11,594 bases of DNA, taken from NCBI GenBank assembly GCA_009602725.1, contig WELB01000078.1:249949-261542 (forward strand), in the 5' to 3' direction. Source of the DNA: Spirogloea muscicola (lineage: Eukaryota; Streptophyta; Zygnematophyceae; Spirogloeales; Spirogloeaceae). Positions 6,424 to 11,574 of this stretch are shown piece by piece. Positions within the stretch are counted from its first letter, which is position 1. Each line of letters begins with the position of its first letter. The position numbers and the translations under genes were made by a program. The notes beneath the pieces are model-generated. The model was not told where the DNA came from, searched no databases, and saw only the letters and a list, made by a program, of their open reading frames with translations.

Positions 6424-6754
6424 TGACCACCCTGCTGGCGATACCTTCATCCCCTGGCTATGAACATCCACGGGTGTTACAAGGCTCGGTGTTCCACGTT
6501 GCTTTTGCTGCTGGCCTATCAACCTGACCAGCGGCGACGCTAACGGGGTGCAGCACTTCCTGGGGAGGCTCGGTGGCTTTGGGTCTTGTGTATGTGTTCT
6601 GCTACAACATGCGTCCATCTAAGGCCCTTCAGCAATCCCAAGAGCTTGCTTTGCACTGCCGAGGAGGGCTTGCAGCAGCCTCTGGCTTGCGCAGCGGGGT
6701 TGCTCTTTCTCCCCTCAGCTCATCTGACTTCCTACTGCCAACACGGCATACTGA
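6424..6754 (+). pseudogene. Retroelement C-terminal remnant, copy C (decayed)
   Basis: Several frames chain together. About 6424-6518 reads DHPAGDTFIP...AMNIHG (one base lost near 6453), matching DHPREDEFFPLAIDTHG. From 6572 GSVALGLVYVF...MRPSKALQQSQELALH then GGLAAASG matches GSLAQVYRMRLAVSLQRSMARALH and RALAAASG. It ends SSDFLLPTR with the final RGY shifted by one base, so the TACTGA stop (6749-6754) is out of frame. It begins two bases after the stop-flank GCGGGTCA of another tiny remnant. The copy defines a subfamily with its own 3' UTR. Confidence 0.7.
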
Positions 6755-6853
6755 GGGCGCCCTGTCTGCCTAGCCCGTGGCAACGCTAATATAGTCATGA
6801 ATACCCTCTGTATGCACCTGGCAGACTTTTACAGCCGGTCTTTCTATATCAGC
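6755..6853 (+). repeat. 3' UTR type C
   Basis: GGGCGCCCTGTCTGCCTAGC, then TGTATGCACCTGGC and TCTATATCAGCAGCTGC. It is homologous to 5213-5303 in reverse orientation. No GGGCTGG hairpin is found after it, unlike types A, B and D. Confidence 0.7.
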
Positions 6854-6952
6854 AGCTGCATACTTTCTCCTTTGTGGGTCAGCTTAGCACCAGGTGCTGT
6901 ACATCTGTCTATGTGCTTCCCTTTTGACTTAGCCAATCAGGCCCTTCGTCAA

Positions 6953-6980
6953 TTTCCCCTTCCCTGAGGAAGGGGGAAAA
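6953..6980. repeat. Perfect 8-bp stem palindrome
   Basis: CCCCTTCC (6956-6963), a 4-nt CTGA loop, then GGAAGGGG (6968-6975), extended by T/A flanks. It does not match the GGGCTGG hairpin family. It sits directly beside a minus-strand M2 module. Confidence 0.7.
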
Positions 6981-7017
6981 GGCGCGCGGTGCGCATGTAG
7001 TGAGAGGGAGGCCAACT
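6979..7017 (-). repeat. Dispersed module M2, copy e (minus)
   Basis: The minus strand reads AAGTTGGCCTCCCTCTCAC then ATGCGCACCGCGCGCC, matching the plus-strand M2 copies. From 7018 to 7285 I see no gene, repeat module or structured element. Confidence 0.65.
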
Positions 7018-7285
7018 TAAGCCACGGGGAACGGGAGGGGGAAGCAGTGCCTTCGAAGCGTTGTCTTGCGACATGGAGTCAAGCAGCTATACCACGTGAT
7101 GAAATAGTGCAGATAGCACAACGCCGGACATTGTTGACGCCAACAGCCCGATTGGACGGAGTAGTAGTCGGTCGTGCTGGCCAGGCCGAGGCTAAAGAGA
7201 AGGGCAGTCTGATGAGGGCGACGGTGACAGGGTGAAGCAGTCAGACATCAGAGAACCGTGGCCTCGCCTCCTTTGGGGTTGCGGC

Positions 7286-7322
7286 AAAAGAGGAAGGGCT
7301 CGCCCATTGAGGATAGGGCTGG
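7286..7322 (-). repeat. Tail fragment of a type A 3' UTR (minus)
   Basis: The minus strand reads CCAGCCCTATCCTCAATGGG then CGAGCCCTTCCT, nearly identical to the tail downstream of the hairpin at 8248-8275. Only the 3' half of the hairpin is included, so this is an extremely short 3' end. Confidence 0.6.
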
Positions 7323-7425
7323 AAACGCCCCCGCCTTGAGGGCGTCTCATCTGCCCGTGCATGCATGCCCCCACGCCGCCCCCCGGGGACAGCCGCCCGC
7401 CGCGCCTGCGCTGGCCCTCTCCCGG

Positions 7426-7450
7426 ACCGGCTTTTGCCAGCCCGCGTCTT
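7426..7450 (+). repeat. Degenerate hairpin remnant
   Basis: CCGGCTTTTGCCAGCCC preserves the loop and 3' arm of the hairpin; the 5' arm is damaged. Sequence up to 7545 is otherwise A/G-rich and unassigned. Confidence 0.4.
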
Positions 7451-7545
7451 TGGGTGAAAGAAATTGGCTCTGAGAGAGAGAGATGCTCACTTCTTCCCTT
7501 TATTCGCAAAAGAAAGAAAGAAACAGGAGTGCTGCTTCGCTCTGT

Positions 7546-7572
7546 GCTCATCTACTGACTAGAGGTTACTGA
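7546..7572 (+). pseudogene. Minimal retroelement C-terminus remnant (HLLTRGY)
   Basis: The last codons HLLTRGY then TGA, matching HLLTRAY at the end of copy 8. The following UTR is the same type (D), which supports homology despite the short length. Confidence 0.65.
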
Positions 7573-7690
7573 GAGTTCGCTTGCTGCTGTCTCAGTCCTT
7601 AGCACTCCGGCTCCTTCAGACCTTGTCCGTTCCTCTGGGCTGGCCTCTCCCAGCCACCAGTCAATCTGGCCGCGCTTGCTCCCTCCTTCC
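7573..7690 (+). repeat. 3' UTR type D, with hairpin
   Basis: GAGTTCGCTTGCTGCTGTC, then CAGTCCTTAGCACTCC, CCTTGTCCGTTCC, a hairpin at 7637-7656 (GGCTGG, loop CCTCTC, CCAGCC) and CACCAGTCAATCTGGCCGCG. It is nearly colinear with 8509-8623. Confidence 0.75.
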
Positions 7691-7900
7691 TGGCATTCTC
7701 GAGGGCGTCTTCTAGCCGGGCAAATCCCCCATGCCCCCTCGCCCACCCTCCCTCGCGGATGTGCGTCGTGCTCAGGGGCCGTCTTCGACCGGGTAGCCCG
7801 TCACGCCCCTGCCCGCGTTTCCCACTTCCCTCCGCTGAACAAAGTATTGGCTTGCTTTGGCCACCCTCTCATTTCGTGCGCACCGCGCGCCTTGCCACCC
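7691..7900 (+). repeat. Modules G (two copies) and M2 (copy c)
   Basis: Two GC-rich G modules in tandem (about 7691-7750, with CTCGAGGGCGTC and GCCGGGCA; and 7750-7830, with CGACCGGGTAGCCCG), then AAAGTATTGGCTTG and TTTCGTGCGCACCGCGCGCC of M2. This is the clearest example of the G-then-M2 order. It leads directly into copy 7. Confidence 0.65.
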
Positions 7901-7913
7901 TTGGCCCCTTCTT

Positions 7914-8144
7914 CGTCACGCCATTGTCCGCCGCTTCCATGGGGAGCCGGTGGACTCCCATGCAGCAGGGTCGCTAGCGCAGGTGTACTGCATGCGCTTG
8001 GCCGTCTCGCTGCAGAGGTCTATGGCCCGCGCGCTGCACCTGCGTGCAGGCAGAGCCCTCGCTGCTGCCTCTGGCTCTGGCCAGGGGACCCGCTTCCAGG
8101 AACCCAGTCTGTCTGACCTGAGGCTGCTTAGCAGGGGTCACTGA
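7914..8144 (+). pseudogene. Retroelement C-terminus remnant, copy 7 (type A)
   Basis: An open frame reading RHAIVRRFHGEPVDSHAAGS through LRLLSRGH then TGA. It aligns without gaps to 1688-1918 of copy 1, with about 11 differences in 231 bases by eye (about 95% identity); the terminal RGY is RGH. It is truncated 5' of residue 371, so the zinc cluster and endonuclease are absent. The same type A UTR follows, so copies 1, 2 and 7 are one subfamily. Confidence 0.85.
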
Positions 8145-8281
8145 GTGCTTCGTAGCTGCTTCGTTTCTTTTTAGTGCTTGTTGTTCTTCGTACATCCCCT
8201 GGGCCCGTTCTCGTCCTCTGTTCATTCTTTTCTGGGCTGGCTTTTTCCAGCCCCTATCCTCAATGGGCGAGCCCTTCTTTC
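8145..8281 (+). repeat. 3' UTR type A of copy 7, with hairpin
   Basis: Nearly identical to 1919-2053 up to the hairpin at 8234-8253 (GGGCTGG, loop CTTTTT, CCAGCCC); the tail then differs (CTATCCTCAATGGGCGAGCC). It ends in CTTCTTTCC immediately before copy 8. Confidence 0.8.
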
Positions 8282-8508
8282 CGCAAAGGAGCGCAAGTAC
8301 TCAGATCACCCGGTAGGCGATGAGTTTATCCCACTCGCCGTCGACGTACACGGCGCCTTTGGCGCCAAATTGCTGACCTCCTTCCCTAGCTTTTGCGGTC
8401 CACTTGCGCGCAGGCCGCGCTCTGGCGGCGGCCTCCGGCTTCCGTCAGGGCGACGTCTTTCCGCCTGCTAGCTACTCAGATTTGCATCTACTGACGAGAG
8501 CTTACTGA
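8282..8508 (+). pseudogene. Retroelement C-terminus remnant, copy 8 (type D, internal deletion)
   Basis: The first part reads AKERKYSDHPVGDEFIPLAV then DVHGAFGAK (residues ~333-360 of copy 1). After about 8400 the frame shifts to LRAGRALAAASGFRQGDVFP then SDLHLLTRAY and TGA. Roughly 50 residues between the halves, including RMRLAVSLQ, are deleted. It starts one or two bases after the end of the preceding type A UTR. Confidence 0.8.
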
Positions 8509-8623
8509 GAGTTCGCTTACTGCTGTCCCAGTCCTTAGCACTCCGACTCCTTCAGACCGTCCATTCTTTTGGGCTGGCCTCTCCCAGCCACCAGGTAATC
8601 TGGCCGCGCTTGCTTTCTTCCCG
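8509..8623 (+). repeat. 3' UTR type D of copy 8, with hairpin
   Basis: GAGTTCGCTTACTGCTGTCC start and a hairpin at 8571-8590 (GGCTGG, loop CCTCTC, CCAGCC), then CACCAGGTAATCTGGCCGCG. It is colinear with 7573-7690 except for a short deletion in the CCTTGTCCATTC box. Confidence 0.75.
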
Positions 8624-8708
8624 TCCCTCGGGGATGTACTTCTTCCCTAGGGGACGTACGCTCGAGAGGCGTTTCGGCCGGGCAGCCCGTCGCCCCCGCC
8701 CGCTTCCC
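8624..8708 (+). repeat. GC-rich module G, copy 8
   Basis: CCCTCGGGGATGTACTTC, GGGGACGTACGCTCGAGAGG, TTTCGGCCGGGCAGCCCG and CCCCCGCCCGC: the fullest G module. It is followed by C-rich filler. Confidence 0.65.
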
Positions 8709-8750
8709 TCGTCCCCCCGCACCCCCCGCGCCCCCTCTCCGCGATTTTAG

Positions 8751-8778
8751 AAAGAAGGGCCCGCACATAGAGGATAGG
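8751..8778 (-). repeat. Tail fragment of a 3' UTR (minus)
   Basis: The minus strand reads CCCCTATCCTCTATGTGCGG then GCCCTTCTTTCT, matching the post-hairpin tail at 8250-8279. The hairpin itself is missing. Confidence 0.5.
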
Positions 8779-8784
8779 GGTTAT

Positions 8785-8833
8785 GTTAGACCTTGTTCAC
8801 TCCTCTCATTCCTCTGGGCAGGCCTCTCTCGAT
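8785..8833 (+). repeat. Degenerate hairpin module before copy 9
   Basis: AGACCTTGTTCACTCCTCTC, then GGGCAGGCCTCTCTC: the first arm and loop of the hairpin, with the second arm replaced by the start of copy 9. The junction shows a coding remnant joined inside or at the edge of a hairpin. Confidence 0.55.
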
Positions 8834-9231
8834 GGGAGGACGAGTTCTTCAAGCTCGCCATCGACACCCACGGTGCGTTGGGCGCTCGGTGGCTCGAGCT
8901 GCTCCACCAGCTCTCGCGTCACGCTATCTCCCATCGGTACCATGATGAAGAAGAAAAACGCTTCTAGGAGAGGGCGGTGGCCCCGAGAGGCCAGCCCAGA
9001 TAAAAGCTTGAACACCATGGTACCATGGGGGAGCCGGTCGGATTCCATGCAGCAGGCTCGCTCGCACAGGTGTATCGCATGCGCCTGTCTATCTCGCTGC
9101 AGCGGTCCATGGCTCGCACGCTGAATTTGCGTGCTGGTCGTGCCTTAGCTGCAGCCTCTGGCCCTGGCCAGGGGACCCGCTACCAGGAGACCATTTTCTC
9201 CAACCTGCGGCTGCTTAGCAGGGGTTACTGA
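8834..9231 (+). pseudogene. Retroelement C-terminus remnant, copy 9, interrupted by a 74-bp insertion
   Basis: Left part 8834-8944 encodes EDEFFKLAIDTHGALGARWL and SRHAISHRYH; right part 9028-9231 encodes GEPVGFHAAGSLAQVYRMRL through LRLLSRGY then TGA. Together they match residues ~344-446 of copy 1 without loss. A foreign 74-bp unit lies between, bounded by two copies of GGTACCATG. There is one extra G just after the right-hand duplicate. The type A-like UTR (TCTGTAGCTGCTTGATTC) follows. Confidence 0.8.
8936..9027 (-). mobile_element. 74-bp hairpin mini-insertion with 9-bp target-site duplication
   Basis: GGTACCATG occurs at 8936-8944 and 9019-9027, flanking 8945-9018. In minus orientation the insert carries the family hairpin region at 8978-8997 (GGGCTGGCCTCTCGGGGCCA, second arm partly lost), then CCGCCCTCTCCTAGAAGCG and a T-rich end TTTTTCTTCTTCAT. 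The same unit occurs at 9311-9357 (plus) and 9612-9690 (minus). It interrupts a reading frame that is otherwise continuous, so it arrived after copy 9. The duplication and T-rich 3' end fit target-primed integration of a 3'-end fragment; this mechanism is inferred. Confidence 0.7.
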
Positions 9232-9360
9232 GTCTTCTGTAGCTGCTTGATTCCATGTGTGCTTTAGCGCTTTCCCTTGGCCCCTTCGAACTTTGTGAAT
9301 TCTTATTTCTGGGCTGGCCTCTCCTAGCCATCGCCCTCTCCTGGAAGCGTCTTTCTCCTC
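9232..9360 (+). repeat. 3' UTR of copy 9, with hairpin
   Basis: Type A-like start, GGCCCCTTCGAACTTTGTG, a hairpin at 9311-9330 (GGGCTGG...CTAGCC, one mismatch), and CGCCCTCTCCTGGAAGCG. The tail is the same as in the 74-bp insertion within copy 9. Confidence 0.7.
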
Positions 9361-9450
9361 TCGATTTTCGGCTCCTTGGGGACCTTGTCAACTCCTTCCG
9401 GGCTGGTCGTCACAGCCCTCGTCCCCCTCTTTCTTCTTGGAAGAGCCACG
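9361..9450 (+). repeat. Solo hairpin module
   Basis: CTTGGGGACCTTGTCAACTC, a hairpin at 9400-9418 (GGGCTG, loop GTCGTCA, CAGCCC) and CTTGGAAGAGCCACG. It follows the previous UTR head to tail. Confidence 0.65.
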
Positions 9451-9459
9451 TTCTTTGGA

Positions 9460-9515
9460 TGAAGAGCAAAGACTCTTCCAGTAAAGGGCGATGGCTGGCA
9501 TTGACCAGCCCAAAA
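9460..9515 (-). repeat. Solo hairpin module (minus)
   Basis: Minus-strand hairpin at 9493-9511 (GGGCTGG, loop TCAATG, CCAGCC) with a TCGCCCTTTACTGGAAGAG tail. From 9530 to 9610 I see no recognisable element. Confidence 0.6.
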
Positions 9516-9611
9516 AAAGGAAACAATAGATTGTGTGCTCTCTCGCCCCCAACGGGAGCGCTCACTTTCCCTCCTCAGCCCGCAGCGCCTCCTGCAGCCC
9601 GAGTGATCTGA

Positions 9612-9720
9612 GCTCTTCCAATGAGAGTGGCCCTCCTAAAAAGAAGAAAGACGCTTCTAAGAGAGGCGGTGGCTGGGAGAGGCCAGCCCAGAATTTTTTT
9701 TAGCAAAGTCCAAAGGGGCC
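9612..9720 (-). repeat. Solo hairpin module (minus), same type as the 74-bp insertion
   Basis: Hairpin at 9670-9689, then minus CCGCCTCTCTTAGAAGCGTC and TTTCTTCTTTTTAGG, closely matching the insert in copy 9. GGCCCCTTTGGACTTTGC lies upstream on the minus strand. Confidence 0.65.
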
Positions 9721-9739
9721 ATGGAAAGCGCGAAAGCAT

Positions 9740-9800
9740 CCTCAAAGGGGGCAAGGGCTGTGAACAGCCAGCCCAAAAGCAATTGACAAGGTCCGAGGAC
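9740..9800 (-). repeat. Solo hairpin module (minus)
   Basis: Hairpin at 9755-9774 (minus GGGCTGGCTGTTCACAGCCC), with CGGACCTTGTCAATTGC upstream on the minus strand. It faces the plus hairpin at 9848-9867, making an inverted pair about 75 bases apart. Confidence 0.65.
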
Positions 9801-9834
9801 GACAGGGCGCGCCATAACCAAACAGCTTATGCAT

Positions 9835-9880
9835 TGTCCATTCTTTTGGGCTGGCCTTTCACAGCCACCAGTCAAATTGA
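9835..9880 (+). repeat. Solo hairpin module (plus)
   Basis: TTGTCCATTCTTTT, a hairpin at 9848-9867 (GGCTG...CAGCC) and CACCAGTCAAATTG. The tail is type D-like. Copy 10 begins within ten bases. Confidence 0.65.
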
Positions 9881-9885
9881 AAGCG

Positions 9886-10439
9886 CTGTTTCTTTATGCA
9901 TGGAGGTGCCGGGCATCATGGCGGTACTCCAGAAGCGTGGCAGGCCTTACGTCAGGCGTCTAAATGTGGTTGCTACACCCCGGAGCGGTGGGCCTCGTCT
10001 TCTCCTCAACGTTGTACTCATTGCCGCATTTTAATCAGGAACACCCACGCCGACTGTGCCAGGTTGGGCGACACATCAAGCGGAGAAGAAGAAGGAGAGC
10101 CATTATAAGGACCACCCCGGAGGCGACCATTTCTTCCCATGCGCCATGGACATATACGGCGGCTGTGGAACGAAGTGGTCTTCCCTCCTCCATCGCCTGG
10201 CACAGCATGTTGATGCCCGCCGACGTAGTCGGGCGGGTAGCTGAGGGCATTCTAGCGTCCCGCAAGCCATTGTTGCCTGCTATAGAATGCGGCTATCATT
10301 GAGTCTGCAGCGCTCCCAGGCACTCGCGATACACCAGCGTGCTGGGCGTGCACTTGTCCAGGTTAATGGCTTCCGTGGTGGTGGTCTGGCTCCTCAGCTT
10401 AGCTTGTCAAATATGTATGTGCTCATTCGAGGATATTAG
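9886..10439 (+). pseudogene. Retroelement endonuclease-to-C-terminus remnant, copy 10 (divergent)
   Basis: The second-longest copy, from the start of the endonuclease core to the stop. Pieces in order: PYVRRLNVVATPRSGGPRLL then LNVV (compare RRVDLVATPPAGGPRLLLDVV), in which the two candidate catalytic aspartates (D289, D304 of copy 1) are both Asn; a damaged HPAQC-like stretch; YKDHPGGDHFFPCAMDIYGG then KWSSLLHRLAQH; after a gap and frame change RMRLSLSLQRSQALAIHQRA then GRALV; and finally LSLSNMYVLIRGY with TAG. At least two frameshifts and a stop break it. It is the most divergent plus-strand copy and supports the domain boundaries seen in copy 1. Confidence 0.75.
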
Positions 10440-10485
10440 TGCCCCCCTTAGCCAGCTCATTTCCCCGTTATCAGGACTTCTGCAA

Positions 10486-10530
10486 GGCTTGAATTGGCCT
10501 TTTTCACTTTCATGCGCACCGCGCGCTTTC
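10486..10530 (+). repeat. Dispersed module M2, copy d
   Basis: GGCTTGAATTGGCC, then TTTCATGCGCACCGCGCGC. It is nearly identical to the copy at 580-634 and meets the 3' end of a minus-strand UTR at about 10535. Confidence 0.65.
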
Positions 10531-10534
10531 TTAT

Positions 10535-10685
10535 GCAGGAGAAGAAGTGGCTCTCTCAATGGGGGCAAGGGCTGTGAGAAGCCAGCCCGTAAAGAATTGA
10601 CAAGGTCCGAAGGGGCCAAAGTACGAGCTAAGCAGCGACTACGGGGCCTGAAGAGGCTATGGCAGAACGGGGGAGGATGGACCAC
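10535..10685 (-). repeat. 3' UTR of the minus copy at 10686, with hairpin
   Basis: Downstream of the minus stop it carries GGCCCCTTCGGACCTTGTC, a hairpin at 10569-10588 (minus GGGCTG, loop GCTTCTCA, CAGCCC), then CCCCCATTGAGAGAGCCACT. The end is closely related to the solo module at 2055-2124. Confidence 0.75.
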
Positions 10686-10908
10686 TCAGTAGTCACGAGT
10701 GAGGAGCCTCAACTCCGACAGACTACCTGTCGGAAAAGTATCCCCCTGATGACAGCCGGAGGCCGCAGCGAGAGCACGGCCAGCACGCAGATGCAAGGCG
10801 TGGGCCATGGACCGCTGAAGGGAGACGGACAATCGCATACGATAATCCTGAGCCCACGAGCCAGCGGCGTTGAAGTCAGCCGGCTCACCGCGCCTGCGGC
10901 AGCAGGAG
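10686..10908 (-). pseudogene. Retroelement C-terminus remnant, copy 11 (minus, open frame)
   Basis: The minus strand is open over ~74 codons: RRRGEPADFNAAGSWAQDYR, then MRLSVSLQRSMAHALHLRAG, then RALAAASGCHQGDTFPTGSL and ELRLLTRDY with TGA. It matches residues ~376-446 of copy 1, and the LSCCRRR before it may correspond to LSRHAIVRR. It is the best-preserved minus-strand copy, truncated on its 5' side where GC-rich DNA begins. Confidence 0.8.
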
Positions 10909-11092
10909 AGACTACAGCGCGAAGTCCGAGCCCCGACCCCCCCCCCGTCGGGCCGGCCCGCACCCCGGCCCGTCAGTCGCTGGCTGCAACGGGGACGGGG
11001 CTGCGCATGAGCGAGCCTCGTCGCCGGGGGGCCGCCTTGGGAGAATCGAGCCCCGGTCTCCGTTGCACTGGTAGCGTGGGCGGGAAGGACGG

Positions 11093-11103
11093 GGTTCGAA
11101 TCC
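11093..11103 (+). promoter_or_regulatory. tRNA B-box-like sequence
   Basis: GGTTCGAATCC is an exact match to the internal B-box of eukaryotic tRNA genes. A T-stem can only be partly paired around it, and no 7-bp acceptor stem or standard A-box fits the required spacing upstream. It could be a decayed tRNA, a tRNA-derived SINE head or chance. Confidence 0.3.
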
Positions 11104-11139
11104 TGGCGTCAGCACCCCCGGAAAGGAGGTCGATTCTCT

Positions 11140-11174
11140 GGGATAGGGTTTTGGGGGTCTGGGATAAAAGGGGG
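11140..11174 (+). other. Predicted G-quadruplex motif
   Basis: Five G-tracts of three or more with loops of at most six bases, GGGATAGGGTTTTGGGGG then TCTGGGATAAAAGGGGG. This meets the usual definition of a G-quadruplex-forming sequence. Confidence 0.55.
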
Positions 11175-11190
11175 TCGAGGCGTCAGAGCC

Positions 11191-11231
11191 CGCGGCGGCG
11201 GCGGCGGCGGGCGGCGGCGGCGGCGGCGGCG
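11191..11231 (+). repeat. GGC trinucleotide repeat
   Basis: An almost pure run of GGC/CGG units with one phase break, followed by GGGGGG. Confidence 0.8.
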
Positions 11232-11249
11232 GGGGGATAAAAGCGAAGA

Positions 11250-11272
11250 ATAACTGACGGGATAACTGACGG
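11250..11272 (+). repeat. Short tandem direct repeat
   Basis: ATAACTGACGG occurs twice (11250-11260 and 11262-11272), separated by one base. Confidence 0.75.
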
Positions 11273-11558
11273 CCCAAACTTTGCGACGCGAGTACGGGCA
11301 GCTCTGGGAAAATTTTCGGGAGCGGGCTGCTCAGCGAGGCGCGATCGGTCGCCGCGGCTGGTGCTCGGCCCCGCTGGCCCGGGCCTCCGGTGGCACGGGC
11401 AGCCGGGGGCAAAAGAATCTGGGCCTGCCCGCTGGCTGGGCTTGGGACTTCTGCGGCAGCGGAGCTGGCCACCGGTGCTCTCCGGCTCCCACTGGCGGGT
11501 CTCTCGTTTAGTTGACTTGGATGCTCTGACGCCCTGTTCCCACGGCGGTCGGGGACGG

Positions 11559-11574
11559 GGTCGAGGTCGAGGTC
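11559..11574 (+). repeat. GGTCGA short tandem repeat
   Basis: Two and a half units of GGTCGA (GGTCGAGGTCGAGGTC) close to the right edge. Confidence 0.6.

Noticed and set aside
7047-7235. A 62-codon plus frame between repeat modules
   Set aside because: No homology to the family tail beyond chance and no other gene evidence; the stretch was left unassigned.
1919-10588. A CRISPR array made of the repeated hairpins
   Set aside because: Spacing is irregular, both orientations occur, repeats diverge, and the context is eukaryotic retroelement UTRs.
578-10908. LTR retrotransposon or DNA transposon
   Set aside because: No long terminal repeats, integrase, protease, RNase H or transposase motifs are seen, and copies share 3' ends with variable 5' truncation, which is typical of non-LTR elements.
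11042-11115. A tRNA gene around GGTTCGAATCC
   Set aside because: The B-box is perfect, but the T-stem pairs only partly, no acceptor stem can be formed at the proper distance, and no D-arm or A-box fits.
10912-11472. A 186-codon minus-strand open frame
   Set aside because: Its composition is Pro/Ala/Arg low complexity produced by GC-rich DNA and a GGC repeat; the lack of stops is expected at this GC content, and its left end overlaps the retroelement copy in another frame.
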